The position numbers and the translations under genes were made by a program. The notes under the pieces are model-generated. The model was given only the letters and a program-made list of their open reading frames with translations, had not been told where the DNA came from and did no database searches. A DNA stretch of 64,000 bases, taken from contig NZ_CP129382.1 in the NCBI RefSeq assembly GCF_030435705.1, forward strand, positions 2,637,501 to 2,701,500, read 5' to 3'. Each line of letters starts with the position of its first letter. Positions within the stretch are counted from its first letter, which is position 1. This document shows positions 19,604-27,885 of the stretch, piece by piece. Source of the stretch: Rhizobium sp. SSA_523. Its GTDB lineage: Bacteria > Pseudomonadota > Alphaproteobacteria > Rhizobiales > Rhizobiaceae.

Positions 19604-20599
19604 ATGAAAATGTCAAAGATCTTGGGCCTGGCGATCGGCCTTGCGGTGAGCACCGCCATGACAACCGCAATGACAACGGCCGTCCAGGCGCAGGAAATGA
19701 CGCTGCGCTCGGCCGACATCCATCCGGATGGCTACCCGACGGTGGAAGCCGTGAAGTTCATGGGCGACCTCTTGAGCGAGCGCACCAATGGCCGCATCAA
19801 GATCCAGGTCATGAACAATTCGGTGCTGGGCAGCGAAAAGGACACGATCGAGCAGACCCGTTTCGGCGTCATCGACATGAACCGCGTGAACACCGCGCCG
19901 TTCAACAACCTCGTCAAGGAAACCGTGGTTCTCGGCCTGCCCTTCCTGTTCCGTTCGACCGAACACATGCACCAGGTGGTCGACGGCCCGATCGGTGACG
20001 AAATCCTCAAGGCATTCGAGCCGCATGGTCTCGTCGGCCTGGCTTTCTACGACAGCGGCGCCCGCAATTTCTACACCACCAAGAAGCCGATCGAAAAGCT
20101 GGCCGACCTGAAGGGCATGAAGATCCGCGTCCAGCAGTCGGACCTCTGGATCGCCATGATGGAAGCCTTCGGTGCCAACCCGACGCCTATGCCGTTCGGC
20201 GAAGTCTATTCCTCGCTGGAAACCGGCGTGGTGGATGGTGCCGAGAACAACTGGCCGTCCTACGAGTCCTCCCGCCATTTCGAAGTCGCCAAAAACTTCT
20301 CGATGACCGAGCATTCGCTGACGCCGGAAGCACTGGTCATGTCGAAGATGACCTGGGACAAGCTGACCCCGGAAGACCAGGCCGTTGTCCGCCAGGCCGC
20401 CAAGGATTCCGTTGCCAAGATGCGTGAGCTCTGGCAGGCGCGCGAAAAGGCATCGGAAGAGAAGGTACGCGCCAGCGGCGTCAAGGTCGTTCAGGTGAAC
20501 AAGGAAGAGTTCTCCAATGCAATGAAGCCGGTCTATGACCGCTTCGTCACCGATCCGAAGATGCAGGATCTCGTGGCCCGCATCCAGGCCGTCAAGTAA
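19604..20599 (+). CDS. TRAP transporter solute-binding protein (DctP family)
   Basis: 331 aa periplasmic protein with signal peptide (residues 1-28, cleavage near AVQAQE). DctP features: [26 protein letters not shown] with the ligand-carboxylate Arg, [13 protein letters not shown]. Start 19604 after GTGGAGGAGAAAAGC. Being in the udh/kdgD/gci/gli cluster, a uronate or aldarate ligand is likely. A strong hairpin separates it from the membrane subunits, which would let it be made in excess. Confidence 0.93.
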   Translation: MKMSKILGLAIGLAVSTAMTTAMTTAVQAQEMTLRSADIHPDGYPTVEAVKFMGDLLSERTNGRIKIQVMNNSVLGSEKDTIEQTRFGVIDMNRVNTAPFNNLVKETVVLGLPFLFRSTEHMHQVVDGPIGDEILKAFEPHGLVGLAFYDSGARNFYTTKKPIEKLADLKGMKIRVQQSDLWIAMMEAFGANPTPMPFGEVYSSLETGVVDGAENNWPSYESSRHFEVAKNFSMTEHSLTPEALVMSKMTWDKLTPEDQAVVRQAAKDSVAKMRELWQAREKASEEKVRASGVKVVQVNKEEFSNAMKPVYDRFVTDPKMQDLVARIQAVK

Positions 20600-20613
20600 A
20601 TCGATCTGTTCCG

Positions 20614-20646
20614 GGGCCAGTCGCTTGAAACACGACTGGCCCTTTT
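20614..20646 (+). terminator. Intercistronic hairpin / attenuator between dctP and dctQ-type genes
   Basis: GGGCCAGTCG (20614-20623) pairs with CGACTGGCCC (20633-20642), 9-nt loop, then TTTT. Looks like a partial terminator that lowers expression of the downstream membrane subunits relative to the binding protein. Confidence 0.75.
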
Positions 20647-20678
20647 CTCTGTGCGCGTCCCGTTTTGCGCAAAGGACA

Positions 20679-21212
20679 ATGGGAATGAAGACTTTCATTC
20701 GAAGCGTCAGACCCGCTCTTGGTCTGTTGAGCCGCGCCGCTCTCTATATTGCGGCCGTCGGCATCGTCGCCATGACCCTCATCGTCGGCTGGCAGGTCTT
20801 CGGGCGCTATGTGCTCAACAGCTCGCCGAGCTGGTCGGAGCCGCTCTCGCTGTTCATGATGTCGTGGTTCATCTTGCTGGGCGCCGCGGTCGGCGTGCGC
20901 GAAAGCGGCCACCTTGGGCTCGATATCGTGCGCTACGCCATGCCGAAGCCGGTGCAGCGCGCCATGGATCTGATCAGCCTTGCTTTGGTGGCAGGCTTCG
21001 GATGCTGCATGTCCTATTATGGCGTGCTGCTGGCCAGAGGCACCTGGACCGCAACCATTCCCGTTCTGGGCTGGCCGGGCGGCGTCGATTTCATTCCCCT
21101 GATCGTCGGCGGCGGCCTGATCGCCCTCTTTGCAGTGGAACGCCTCTGCGACGTCATTATCGATGAGCCGGAGGCCACTGTCTCGCCGGCCGATTCCGTG
21201 GAGACCGTGTAA
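20679..21212 (+). CDS. TRAP transporter small permease (DctQ family)
   Basis: 177 aa with four predicted transmembrane helices; VGWQVFGRYVLNSSPSWSEPLSLFMMSW is the DctQ signature region (only fragments needed: FGRYVLN, SWSEPL). Start at 20679 after AAAGGACA, with an alternative Met two codons on. Followed by the large subunit with 1 nt between. Partner of the binding protein in sodium-driven uptake. Confidence 0.92.
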   Translation: MGMKTFIRSVRPALGLLSRAALYIAAVGIVAMTLIVGWQVFGRYVLNSSPSWSEPLSLFMMSWFILLGAAVGVRESGHLGLDIVRYAMPKPVQRAMDLISLALVAGFGCCMSYYGVLLARGTWTATIPVLGWPGGVDFIPLIVGGGLIALFAVERLCDVIIDEPEATVSPADSVETV

Positions 21213-21213
21213 A

Positions 21214-22494
21214 ATGGCCTATGCTGTATTGTTTGGCTCCTTCATCGTCTTGATGACGATCGGCATGCCCATCGCCTTCTGCCTCGGCATCGCCTCGCTG
21301 GCCACAGTCATGTATCTCGGCCTGCCGCCGATCGTGATCTTCCAGCAGTTGAATTCCGGCATGAATGTCTTCGCCATGATGGCGATCCCCTTCTTCATCT
21401 TTGCCGGCGACCTGATGGTGCGCGGCGGGATCGCCGCCCGCCTGATCCGCTTTGCCGCCGGCCTTGTCGGCCACCTGCGCGGCGGACTTGGCCAGGTCAA
21501 CATCGTCGCATCCACGCTGTTCGGCGGGATCTCCGGCTCTGCCGTGGCGGATGCATCGGCCGTGGGCGGCCTGATGGTGCCGCAGATGGCAGCGCGCGGC
21601 TACGACCGCAGCTATGCCGTCAACGTCACGGTCAATGCCGCCATCATCGCCCTGATGATCCCGCCCTCGCACAACATGATCCTTTATTCGATCGCTGCCG
21701 GCGGCAATGTCTCGGTGGCCGATCTCTTCACGGCCGGCATCGTTCCCGGCATGTTGCTGGCGCTGGCGCTGATGATCACCGCCTATATCGTCGCGCGCCG
21801 GCGGGGCTATCCCTCCGAACCCTTTCCGGGCTTTGCCAATCTGGTCATCTACCTCCTGGCTGCAACACCGGGCATTCTTCTGATCGGTATCATTTTCGGC
21901 GGCGTACGCTCCGGCATTTTCACCGCCACGGAAAGCTCCTGCATTGCCGTTCTCTACGCTTTCCTGGTCGCGATGCTCGTCTATCGCGAGTTGAACTGGC
22001 ACGGCTTTGTCGAAGCGGTCACGGGCGCCGTGCGCACCACCGCAATGGTCCTGCTGGTGATCGGCACGGCCGCATCCTTCGCCTGGCTGATGGCCTTCCT
22101 GCAGGTGCAACAGCTGATGATCGGCGCGATCGGCGCGATCTCCGACGATCCGATCATCATCCTGCTCGTGATCAACATCATCCTGCTGCTGCTCGGAACC
22201 TTCATGGACATGGCGCCGCTGGTGATCATTTCCACGCCGGTCCTGCTGCCGGTGGTCAAGGCCTTCGGGGTTGATCCGGTGCATTTCGGCGTCGTGATGA
22301 TCCTCAATGCCGGCATCGGATTGAACACGCCACCGGTCGGGACCGTCCTCTTTGTCGGCTGCGCCGTGGGCGGGATCACGATCCGGGAGGCCATGCGGAC
22401 GATCTGGCCCTTCTTCGGCGCAAGTGTCGCTGTCCTGCTGCTGGTCACCTATATCCCGGCGCTGTCTCTGTGGCTTCCCAGCCTCTTTCGGTAA
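21214..22494 (+). CDS. TRAP transporter large permease (DctM family)
   Basis: 426 aa, about 12 hydrophobic helices. DctM hallmarks: AIPFFIFAGDLMVRGG, GGISGSAVADASAVGG, ALMIPPSHNMILY, GVRSGIFTATESSCIAV, and GIGLNTPPVGTVLFVGCAV. Start 21214, just after the small-subunit stop. The transcript ends at a strong terminator 25 nt downstream. Confidence 0.94.
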   Translation: MAYAVLFGSFIVLMTIGMPIAFCLGIASLATVMYLGLPPIVIFQQLNSGMNVFAMMAIPFFIFAGDLMVRGGIAARLIRFAAGLVGHLRGGLGQVNIVASTLFGGISGSAVADASAVGGLMVPQMAARGYDRSYAVNVTVNAAIIALMIPPSHNMILYSIAAGGNVSVADLFTAGIVPGMLLALALMITAYIVARRRGYPSEPFPGFANLVIYLLAATPGILLIGIIFGGVRSGIFTATESSCIAVLYAFLVAMLVYRELNWHGFVEAVTGAVRTTAMVLLVIGTAASFAWLMAFLQVQQLMIGAIGAISDDPIIILLVINIILLLLGTFMDMAPLVIISTPVLLPVVKAFGVDPVHFGVVMILNAGIGLNTPPVGTVLFVGCAVGGITIREAMRTIWPFFGASVAVLLLVTYIPALSLWLPSLFR

Positions 22495-22518
22495 AACCGT
22501 CCTCCCAGGACATGAACG

Positions 22519-22555
22519 AAAGGCCGGTGGATCTCTCCACCGGCCTTTCGTCTTT
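22519..22555 (+). terminator. Rho-independent terminator of the uronate/TRAP operon
   Basis: AAAGGCCGGTGG (22519-22530), loop ATCTCT, CCACCGGCCTTT (22537-22548), then CGTCTTT. Perfect 12-bp stem. Confidence 0.9.
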
Positions 22556-22656
22556 ATGGGCAGGGCTGGAAAGGCGATGATCGGGGGAAAAGCGAAGGGG
22601 GAGGCACTGCGCGACGAGGCGTGGGACGGCCTATGTGATCTAGACGCCGCAGCACC

Positions 22657-23091
22657 TCAGGCGCCGGGACGGATCACGCCCTTTCTCAAAATGATATTGG
22701 CATAGAGCCGCGGCTCGCCCGTCTGCACCACGCAATGGGCGCGCCGCACACGCTGATAGAATTCATCCCCCACCAGAGGCACGACCGGTTGCTTCGGCTC
22801 ATGCCTCTGGCAGCAGGCGATCATCTCGTGATGAACCGGCTCGAAATGATCGCGGTCCTGCCCGCGGGTGGAACGGAAAATTGCCTGCGGCACGAAATCG
22901 TCGATCGGCAGGACCGACAGGATCGCATCCAGCACGGGGACCAGGCCAAGCCCGTCCAGCCGCACCAGGCGCCGGGCATGTTCCACTGCGGGATAGTTTC
23001 CATCGACAAGGGCGATTTCGTCGCCGTGACCCATGGCGCGCAGCGTCGCCAGAAGCTCCGGGCTCAGCAGTGGATCAATCCCCTTCAGCAT
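22657..23091 (-). CDS. FucU/RbsD-type sugar mutarotase
   Basis: 144 aa, RbsD/FucU fold: MLKGIDPLLSPELLATLRAMGHGDEIALVDGNYPA is the diagnostic N-terminus (GHGDEI, D of VDGNYPA), with the active-site region near the C-terminus at EPRLYANIILRKGV. Closer to FucU (L-fucose mutarotase) than to RbsD. The start overlaps the ROK stop (TGATG), so it is co-transcribed with the regulator and divergent from frcBCA. Probably interconverts anomers of the imported sugar. Confidence 0.9.
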   Translation of the reverse strand: MLKGIDPLLSPELLATLRAMGHGDEIALVDGNYPAVEHARRLVRLDGLGLVPVLDAILSVLPIDDFVPQAIFRSTRGQDRDHFEPVHHEMIACCQRHEPKQPVVPLVGDEFYQRVRRAHCVVQTGEPRLYANIILRKGVIRPGA

Positions 23092-24323
23092 CAGGCGAGC
23101 TCCTTGAACAAGACACTTTGATCGGTCAGGTAGCGGGCGAAGATCGGCAGGCTGGCGCCGCCGATTGCGCGCGCCTGGGCACCCACTTTGCCTTCGATGA
23201 TATCCGGCATGATGATGCCCTGGAGGTCGAGGCGAGAGACGGCTTCCACCGTGGCGTCGACAATCCGCCGCCTGACCCAGGCGGGAAAGCCGCCATCGAT
23301 GACCGCTGCGCCGAAATCGATGAGTGCCGCCGAGGCGACGATCGCCTGTGCAAGCGCTTCGGCCGTGTCGCGGATCCAGATCTCCATGGGTTCGCCGAAA
23401 TCGATCCACTCCGCTGCCGAATACCAGAGGGGCTGCGGGTCGATGCCGCGCTCCATCAGCAGTTTTTCCAGAACGAAGATGGAGGCGATATCGAGAAGCT
23501 GCCGGGTTTCGCCGCCCTTGCCGCGCACCGGCAGGGGGCCCAGCGCGCCGGCCGTGCCGGAGCGACCTGAAAAGACTTCCGAATTCAGCACGATCCCGCC
23601 GCCGATAAACGAGCCGATGAAGAAATAGACGAAATCGGGATAGGCCGGCCCGACGCCGAAGACGAGTTCGGCGCCGCAGGCGCTCGTGGCGTCGTTCTGC
23701 AGATAGACCGGATGCCGCGCCTTCGCCGATATCTCGGCATGCAGATCGAAATCCCGCCACTCCTCCATGGCGCCCGATGGGGCTCCCACTTCCTCGGCCC
23801 AGTTCCAGAGTTCGAAAGGTGCCGCAATGCCGACACCGGCGATCCGCTGGCGTTCCGCCTCGCTCATCTGCTGTTCCAGCCGCTCCATGCCGGACATGAT
23901 GATGCTGATGATCTGGCCCGGCCTCGGATAGGCGTAAGTCTGGCGGACCTGCATGCGGATCTTGCCGACGAAATCCATCAGCACGACATCGGCGCTGCGC
24001 CGGCCGATCTTGACCCCAAACGAGAAGACCGCATCCGGATTGAGACGCATCGGAACGGAGGGCTGCCCCACCTTGCCGCGCTGCGGTTCGCCGCGCAGCA
24101 GAAGACCATCCTTTTCGAGCGCCCGCATGATCACTGAGACCGTCTGCGCCGAAAGGCCGCTGGCGCGGGTGATGTCGGCCTTGGACAGCGAGCCGTGCAT
24201 GCGCACCAGGGACAGGACCAGCCGCTCGTTATGCGCCCGTACCCGGACCTGGTTCGAGCCCCCGGCAAGGCCGGAGGCGAAATTGGGCGCAAGCGCTGCG
24301 GACGGATTGTCGTCAATGGTCAT
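23091..24323 (-). CDS. ROK family transcriptional regulator
   Basis: 410 aa. N-terminal winged helix (LVLSLVRMHGSLSKADITRA, then GLSAQTVSVIMRALEKDGLL) joined to a ROK sugar-kinase-like domain (FSFGVKIGRRSADVVL, IGSFIGGGIVLN). The usual CxCGxxGCxE zinc site after GALGPLPV is replaced by RGKGGETRQLLDIAS with no cysteines. Start 24323, preceded by GGGAGGGGCGGCC. Divergent from frcB, so a likely frc repressor, comparable with the regulator next to Sinorhizobium frc genes. Confidence 0.88.
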   Translation of the reverse strand: MTIDDNPSAALAPNFASGLAGGSNQVRVRAHNERLVLSLVRMHGSLSKADITRASGLSAQTVSVIMRALEKDGLLLRGEPQRGKVGQPSVPMRLNPDAVFSFGVKIGRRSADVVLMDFVGKIRMQVRQTYAYPRPGQIISIIMSGMERLEQQMSEAERQRIAGVGIAAPFELWNWAEEVGAPSGAMEEWRDFDLHAEISAKARHPVYLQNDATSACGAELVFGVGPAYPDFVYFFIGSFIGGGIVLNSEVFSGRSGTAGALGPLPVRGKGGETRQLLDIASIFVLEKLLMERGIDPQPLWYSAAEWIDFGEPMEIWIRDTAEALAQAIVASAALIDFGAAVIDGGFPAWVRRRIVDATVEAVSRLDLQGIIMPDIIEGKVGAQARAIGGASLPIFARYLTDQSVLFKELA

Positions 24324-24374
24324 GGCCGCCCCTCCCTGAGCACCCATTCTGCAATGCCCGAACCTTACCGCCTC

Positions 24375-24431
24375 GAATTAATAAATCAATCGGAATTAAT
24401 TATTGACAGGGTCGATTGTTTGGTGATGATG
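24375..24431 (+). promoter_or_regulatory. frc promoter and candidate ROK operator repeats
   Basis: Direct repeats GAATTAATAAAT (24375-24386) and GAATTAATTATT (24393-24404) lie 18 bp apart in an otherwise GC-rich divergent intergenic region, overlapping TTGACA (24403-24408) and, after 17 nt, ATGATG (24426-24431). AT-rich repeats are typical of ROK repressor sites. Confidence 0.55.
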
Positions 24432-24535
24432 GGCGCTGCAAGGGCGGACGGCTTGGAGGAGGCGTTCGGTCACTCCGGACCCGTCCATGCCCGCGATCAC
24501 CGCATTCGCGGACAACCATGCTCTGGGAGGAGCCA

Positions 24536-25561
24536 ATGAAGAAATCTGTTTTGACTGCAGCCGTCGCGACGCTTGCGCTCGGCGTTGTTTTCGATGCGCC
24601 CGCCTCGGCCGCCGATGTTTCCGCCTGCCTGATCACCAAGACCGACACCAATCCCTTCTTCGTTAAGATGAAGGAAGGCGCCACAGCCAAGGCCAAGGAA
24701 CTCGGCGTCACGCTGAAATCCTATGCCGGCAAGATCGACGGCGATTCCGAAAGCCAGGTAGCCGCCATCGAGACCTGCATCGCCGATGGCGCGAAGGGCA
24801 TTCTGCTGACGGCATCGGACACCAAAGGCATCGTGCCGGCCGTCGAAGAGGCCCGCAAGGCCGGTCTTCTGGTGATCGCGCTCGATACGCCGCTTGATCC
24901 GATCGATGCGGCCGACGCGACCTTCGCCACCGACAATCTGCTGGCCGGCGAGCTGATCGGCAAATGGGCCGCCGCAACCCTTGGCGACAAGGCCAAGGAT
25001 GCCAGGATCGCGCTCCTGAACCTCACCCCTGCCCAGCCCTCCGTCGACGTTCTGCGCAATCAGGGCTTCATGAAGGGTTTTGGGATCGATGTCGGCGATA
25101 TCACCCGCATTGGTGACGAGAAGGATCCGCGCATCGTCGGCAATGACGTGACGAACGGCAATGAGGAAGGCGGCCGGACCGCCATGGAGAACCTTCTTCA
25201 GAAGGATCCCGGCATCAATGTCGTCCACACGATCAACGAACCGGCGGCGGCCGGCGCCTATGAGGCGCTGAAGGCGGTCGGCAAGGAGAAGGATGTGCTG
25301 ATCGTGTCCGTCGATGGCGGCTGCCCGGGCGTCCAGAATGTCAAGGACGGCGTCATCGGCGCGACCTCCCAGCAATATCCCCTGCTGATGGCCGCTCTCG
25401 GCATCGAGGCGATCAAGACCTTCGCCGACAAGGGCGAGAAGCCGAAGCCGACCGAAGGCAAGAATTTCTTCGATACGGGCGTCGCTCTGGTGACCGACAA
25501 GCCGGCCAATGGCGTGCCCTCCATCGATACGAAGGAAGGTACGGCCAAGTGCTGGGGCTAA
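24536..25561 (+). CDS. frcB: Fructose ABC transporter substrate-binding protein
   Basis: 341 aa, clearly similar to Sinorhizobium meliloti FrcB. Signal peptide residues 1-25 (APASAADV), then [30 protein letters not shown] and [14 protein letters not shown], which are FrcB signature stretches of the sugar-binding periplasmic family. Start at 24536 after GGGAGGAGCCA. Fructose (possibly also ribose or mannose) is the known ligand in Sinorhizobium. First gene of frcBCA. Confidence 0.95.
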   Translation: MKKSVLTAAVATLALGVVFDAPASAADVSACLITKTDTNPFFVKMKEGATAKAKELGVTLKSYAGKIDGDSESQVAAIETCIADGAKGILLTASDTKGIVPAVEEARKAGLLVIALDTPLDPIDAADATFATDNLLAGELIGKWAAATLGDKAKDARIALLNLTPAQPSVDVLRNQGFMKGFGIDVGDITRIGDEKDPRIVGNDVTNGNEEGGRTAMENLLQKDPGINVVHTINEPAAAGAYEALKAVGKEKDVLIVSVDGGCPGVQNVKDGVIGATSQQYPLLMAALGIEAIKTFADKGEKPKPTEGKNFFDTGVALVTDKPANGVPSIDTKEGTAKCWG

Positions 25562-25594
25562 GCCGCACGGCCTGACGAAACACGATCACTGCAC

Positions 25595-25616
25595 AAGGGC
25601 GGCCAGGGCCGCCCTT
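25595..25616 (+). terminator. Intercistronic hairpin after frcB
   Basis: AAGGGCGGC (25595-25603), tetraloop CAGG, GCCGCCCTT (25608-25616), then TC. Sits in the 189-nt frcB-frcC gap. As a stem without a full T-tract it probably protects frcB mRNA or causes partial termination. Confidence 0.65.
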
Positions 25617-25750
25617 TCACCACACGGGACGCGGCCTGACCATCGCTTGCAGCAAAGTGCTGACCGGCCCGTCCTACCGCCGAGATCCGGAGGTTGCAAA
25701 CGACCTCCAGCCGGCCCTCAAAGCCTTCAGAAGGCACAAGGGAGGAAGAC

Positions 25751-26833
25751 ATGAGCGAGCCACAGGCCGCCGGCAAACCCGCAATCGATTTCGAAAAGGG
25801 TCTGTCGGGAAGCTCCACGCAGGTCGCCCAGTTCGATACGCACGACAAGACGACTCTACAGAAATTCCAGCATTTCCTGCATGGCAGCCCGGCCGCCGTG
25901 CCGCTGATCGTCCTGCTTCTGTCTCTCACCGTCTTCGGCTTGATCCTCGGCACGAAGTTCTTTTCGGCCTTTTCACTGACGCTGATCCTGCAGCAGGTGG
26001 CCATTACCGGCATTATCGGCGCCGCACAGACGCTCGTCATCCTGACCGCCGGCATCGATCTTTCGGTTGGCGCGATCATGGTGCTGTCATCCGTCGTCAT
26101 GGGCCAGTTCGCCATCCATTATGGCGTGCCGGTTCCGCTGGCGGTGCTTGCCGGCTTTGTCGTGGGGGCGATCTGCGGCTTCATCAACGGCTTCCTGGTC
26201 GCGCGCGTCAAGCTGCCGCCCTTCATCGTGACCCTCGGCATGTGGCAGATCGTGCTGGCCACCAATTTCCTCTATTCCGCCAATGAGACGATCCGCTCGC
26301 AGGATCTCGCCGCCAATGCGCCCCTGCTGCAATTTTTCGGCGACAATATCCGCATTGGGGGTGCCGTCTTCACCTATGGCGTAATCGCCATGGTCCTGCT
26401 CGTCTTCCTGCTCTGGTATGTGCTGAATTCCACCGCCTGGGGCCGCCATCTCTATGCGGTCGGTGATGATCCGGACGCGGCCGAGCTTGCCGGGGTCAAT
26501 GTCAAGAAGATGCTGATTTCCGTCTACACGCTGTCCGGCATCATCTGCGCGCTGGGCGGCTGGGCGCTGATCGGCCGGATCGGATCGGTCTCGCCGACTG
26601 CCGGCCAGTTCGCAAACATCGAGAGCATCACCGCCGTGGTGATCGGTGGCCTGTCGCTCTTCGGCGGACGCGGCTCCATCCTGGGAATGCTGTTCGGCGC
26701 GCTGATCGTCGGCGTCTTCTCGCTCGGCCTTCGCCTGATCGGCACCGATCCGCAATGGACCTATCTGTTGATCGGCGTGCTGATTATCGCGGCAGTGGCC
26801 ATCGACCAGTGGATCAGAAAGGTAGCAGGCTAA
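25751..26833 (+). CDS. frcC: Fructose ABC transporter permease
   Basis: 360 aa, RbsC-type permease with about ten transmembrane helices. Long N-terminal cytoplasmic tail. ILTAGIDLSVGAIMVLSSV and VIGGLSLFGGRGSI are the conserved family loops. Start 25751 after GGGAGGAAGAC. The stop overlaps the frcA start as TAATG. Confidence 0.95.
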   Translation: MSEPQAAGKPAIDFEKGLSGSSTQVAQFDTHDKTTLQKFQHFLHGSPAAVPLIVLLLSLTVFGLILGTKFFSAFSLTLILQQVAITGIIGAAQTLVILTAGIDLSVGAIMVLSSVVMGQFAIHYGVPVPLAVLAGFVVGAICGFINGFLVARVKLPPFIVTLGMWQIVLATNFLYSANETIRSQDLAANAPLLQFFGDNIRIGGAVFTYGVIAMVLLVFLLWYVLNSTAWGRHLYAVGDDPDAAELAGVNVKKMLISVYTLSGIICALGGWALIGRIGSVSPTAGQFANIESITAVVIGGLSLFGGRGSILGMLFGALIVGVFSLGLRLIGTDPQWTYLLIGVLIIAAVAIDQWIRKVAG

Positions 26834-27609
26834 TGGCACAGGACCCCATTCTCACCGCTCGCGGCCTCGTCAAGCGCTATGGCAGGGTCACCGCGCTCGA
26901 CGGCGCCGATTTCGACCTCTATCCGGGCGAGATCCTCGCGGTCATCGGCGACAATGGCGCGGGCAAGTCGTCGCTGATCAAGGCGATCTCCGGTGCGATC
27001 AGCCCCGACGATGGCGAGATCCGTCTGGAGGGCAAACCGGTGCACTTCCGCTCGCCGATCGCCGCGCGCGAGGCCGGCATAGAGACGGTCTACCAGAACC
27101 TGGCGCTATCGCCGGCCCTCTCGATTGCCGACAACATGTTTCTCGGCCGCGAAATCCGCAAGCCGGGCATCATGGGCAGCGTCTTCCGCAAGCTTGATCG
27201 TCCGGCCATGGAGAGCTTTGCCCGCGACAAGCTCTCCGAACTCGGTCTGATGACGATCCAGAACATCAATCAGGCGGTGGAAACTCTGTCCGGCGGTCAG
27301 CGCCAGGGCGTTGCCGTGGCACGGGCAGCGGCCTTCGGCTCCAAGGTCATCATCCTCGATGAGCCGACGGCAGCGCTCGGCGTGAAGGAGAGCCGGCGCG
27401 TGCTGGAGCTGATCCTCGATGTCCGCTCCCGCGGAATTCCGATCGTCCTGATCTCGCACAATATGCCGCATGTCTTCGAAGTGGCCGATCGCATCCATAT
27501 CCATCGGCTTGGCAGGCGTCTGACCGTCATCAATCCGAAAGATTATTCCATGTCGGATGCCGTGGCCTTCATGACGGGCGCAAAAGCACCCGAACCGTTG
27601 GCCGCCTGA
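26833..27609 (+). CDS. frcA: Fructose ABC transporter ATP-binding protein
   Basis: 258 aa with a single ATPase domain, unlike the double-domain RbsA. Walker A GDNGAGKSS, signature LSGGQRQGVAVARA, Walker B VIILDEPTAALG, H-loop ISHN. Start 26833 from the TAATG overlap with frcC. The frcK kinase of the Sinorhizobium operon is not found next to it here. Confidence 0.95.
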   Translation: MAQDPILTARGLVKRYGRVTALDGADFDLYPGEILAVIGDNGAGKSSLIKAISGAISPDDGEIRLEGKPVHFRSPIAAREAGIETVYQNLALSPALSIADNMFLGREIRKPGIMGSVFRKLDRPAMESFARDKLSELGLMTIQNINQAVETLSGGQRQGVAVARAAAFGSKVIILDEPTAALGVKESRRVLELILDVRSRGIPIVLISHNMPHVFEVADRIHIHRLGRRLTVINPKDYSMSDAVAFMTGAKAPEPLAA

Positions 27610-27621
27610 CCGCTAAATGTC

Positions 27622-27654
27622 CCCGGCCGCGCCGCTTGCGAGGGCGCGGCCGGG
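27622..27654 (+). terminator. GC-rich hairpin downstream of frcA
   Basis: CCCGGCCGCGCC (27622-27633) pairs perfectly with GGCGCGGCCGGG (27643-27654) around a 9-nt loop. No T-run follows, so intrinsic termination is not certain. Confidence 0.6.
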
Positions 27655-27771
27655 CGAACACCTGTCTTTCGATCGGACCTCCCCGGCACCTGGTTTCCCG
27701 ATGCGGGTCCGGGATAGGGGAGGTTTGCGCCCGCAGGCGGGCTTTCCTGGCGAAAATCCGAAAAAACGCTT

Positions 27772-27790
27772 CCGATTCGTGCAGAATCGG
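27772..27790. promoter_or_regulatory. Short palindrome upstream of ABC exporter operon
   Basis: CCGATTC (27772-27778) and GAATCGG (27784-27790) flank GTGCA, about 95 nt before the first exporter gene. May be an operator or part of a dispersed rhizobial repeat; nothing more can be said. The surrounding 27655-27885 holds no convincing gene. Confidence 0.35.
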
Positions 27791-27885
27791 TTTCCTATGT
27801 CATTCCCTTCAGCAATTCTCCGCCTAGTTCAGGTGGTATACGCGCCCTCTCGCTCACAACTGGCGTCTGCGCGCTTCATTCTGGA

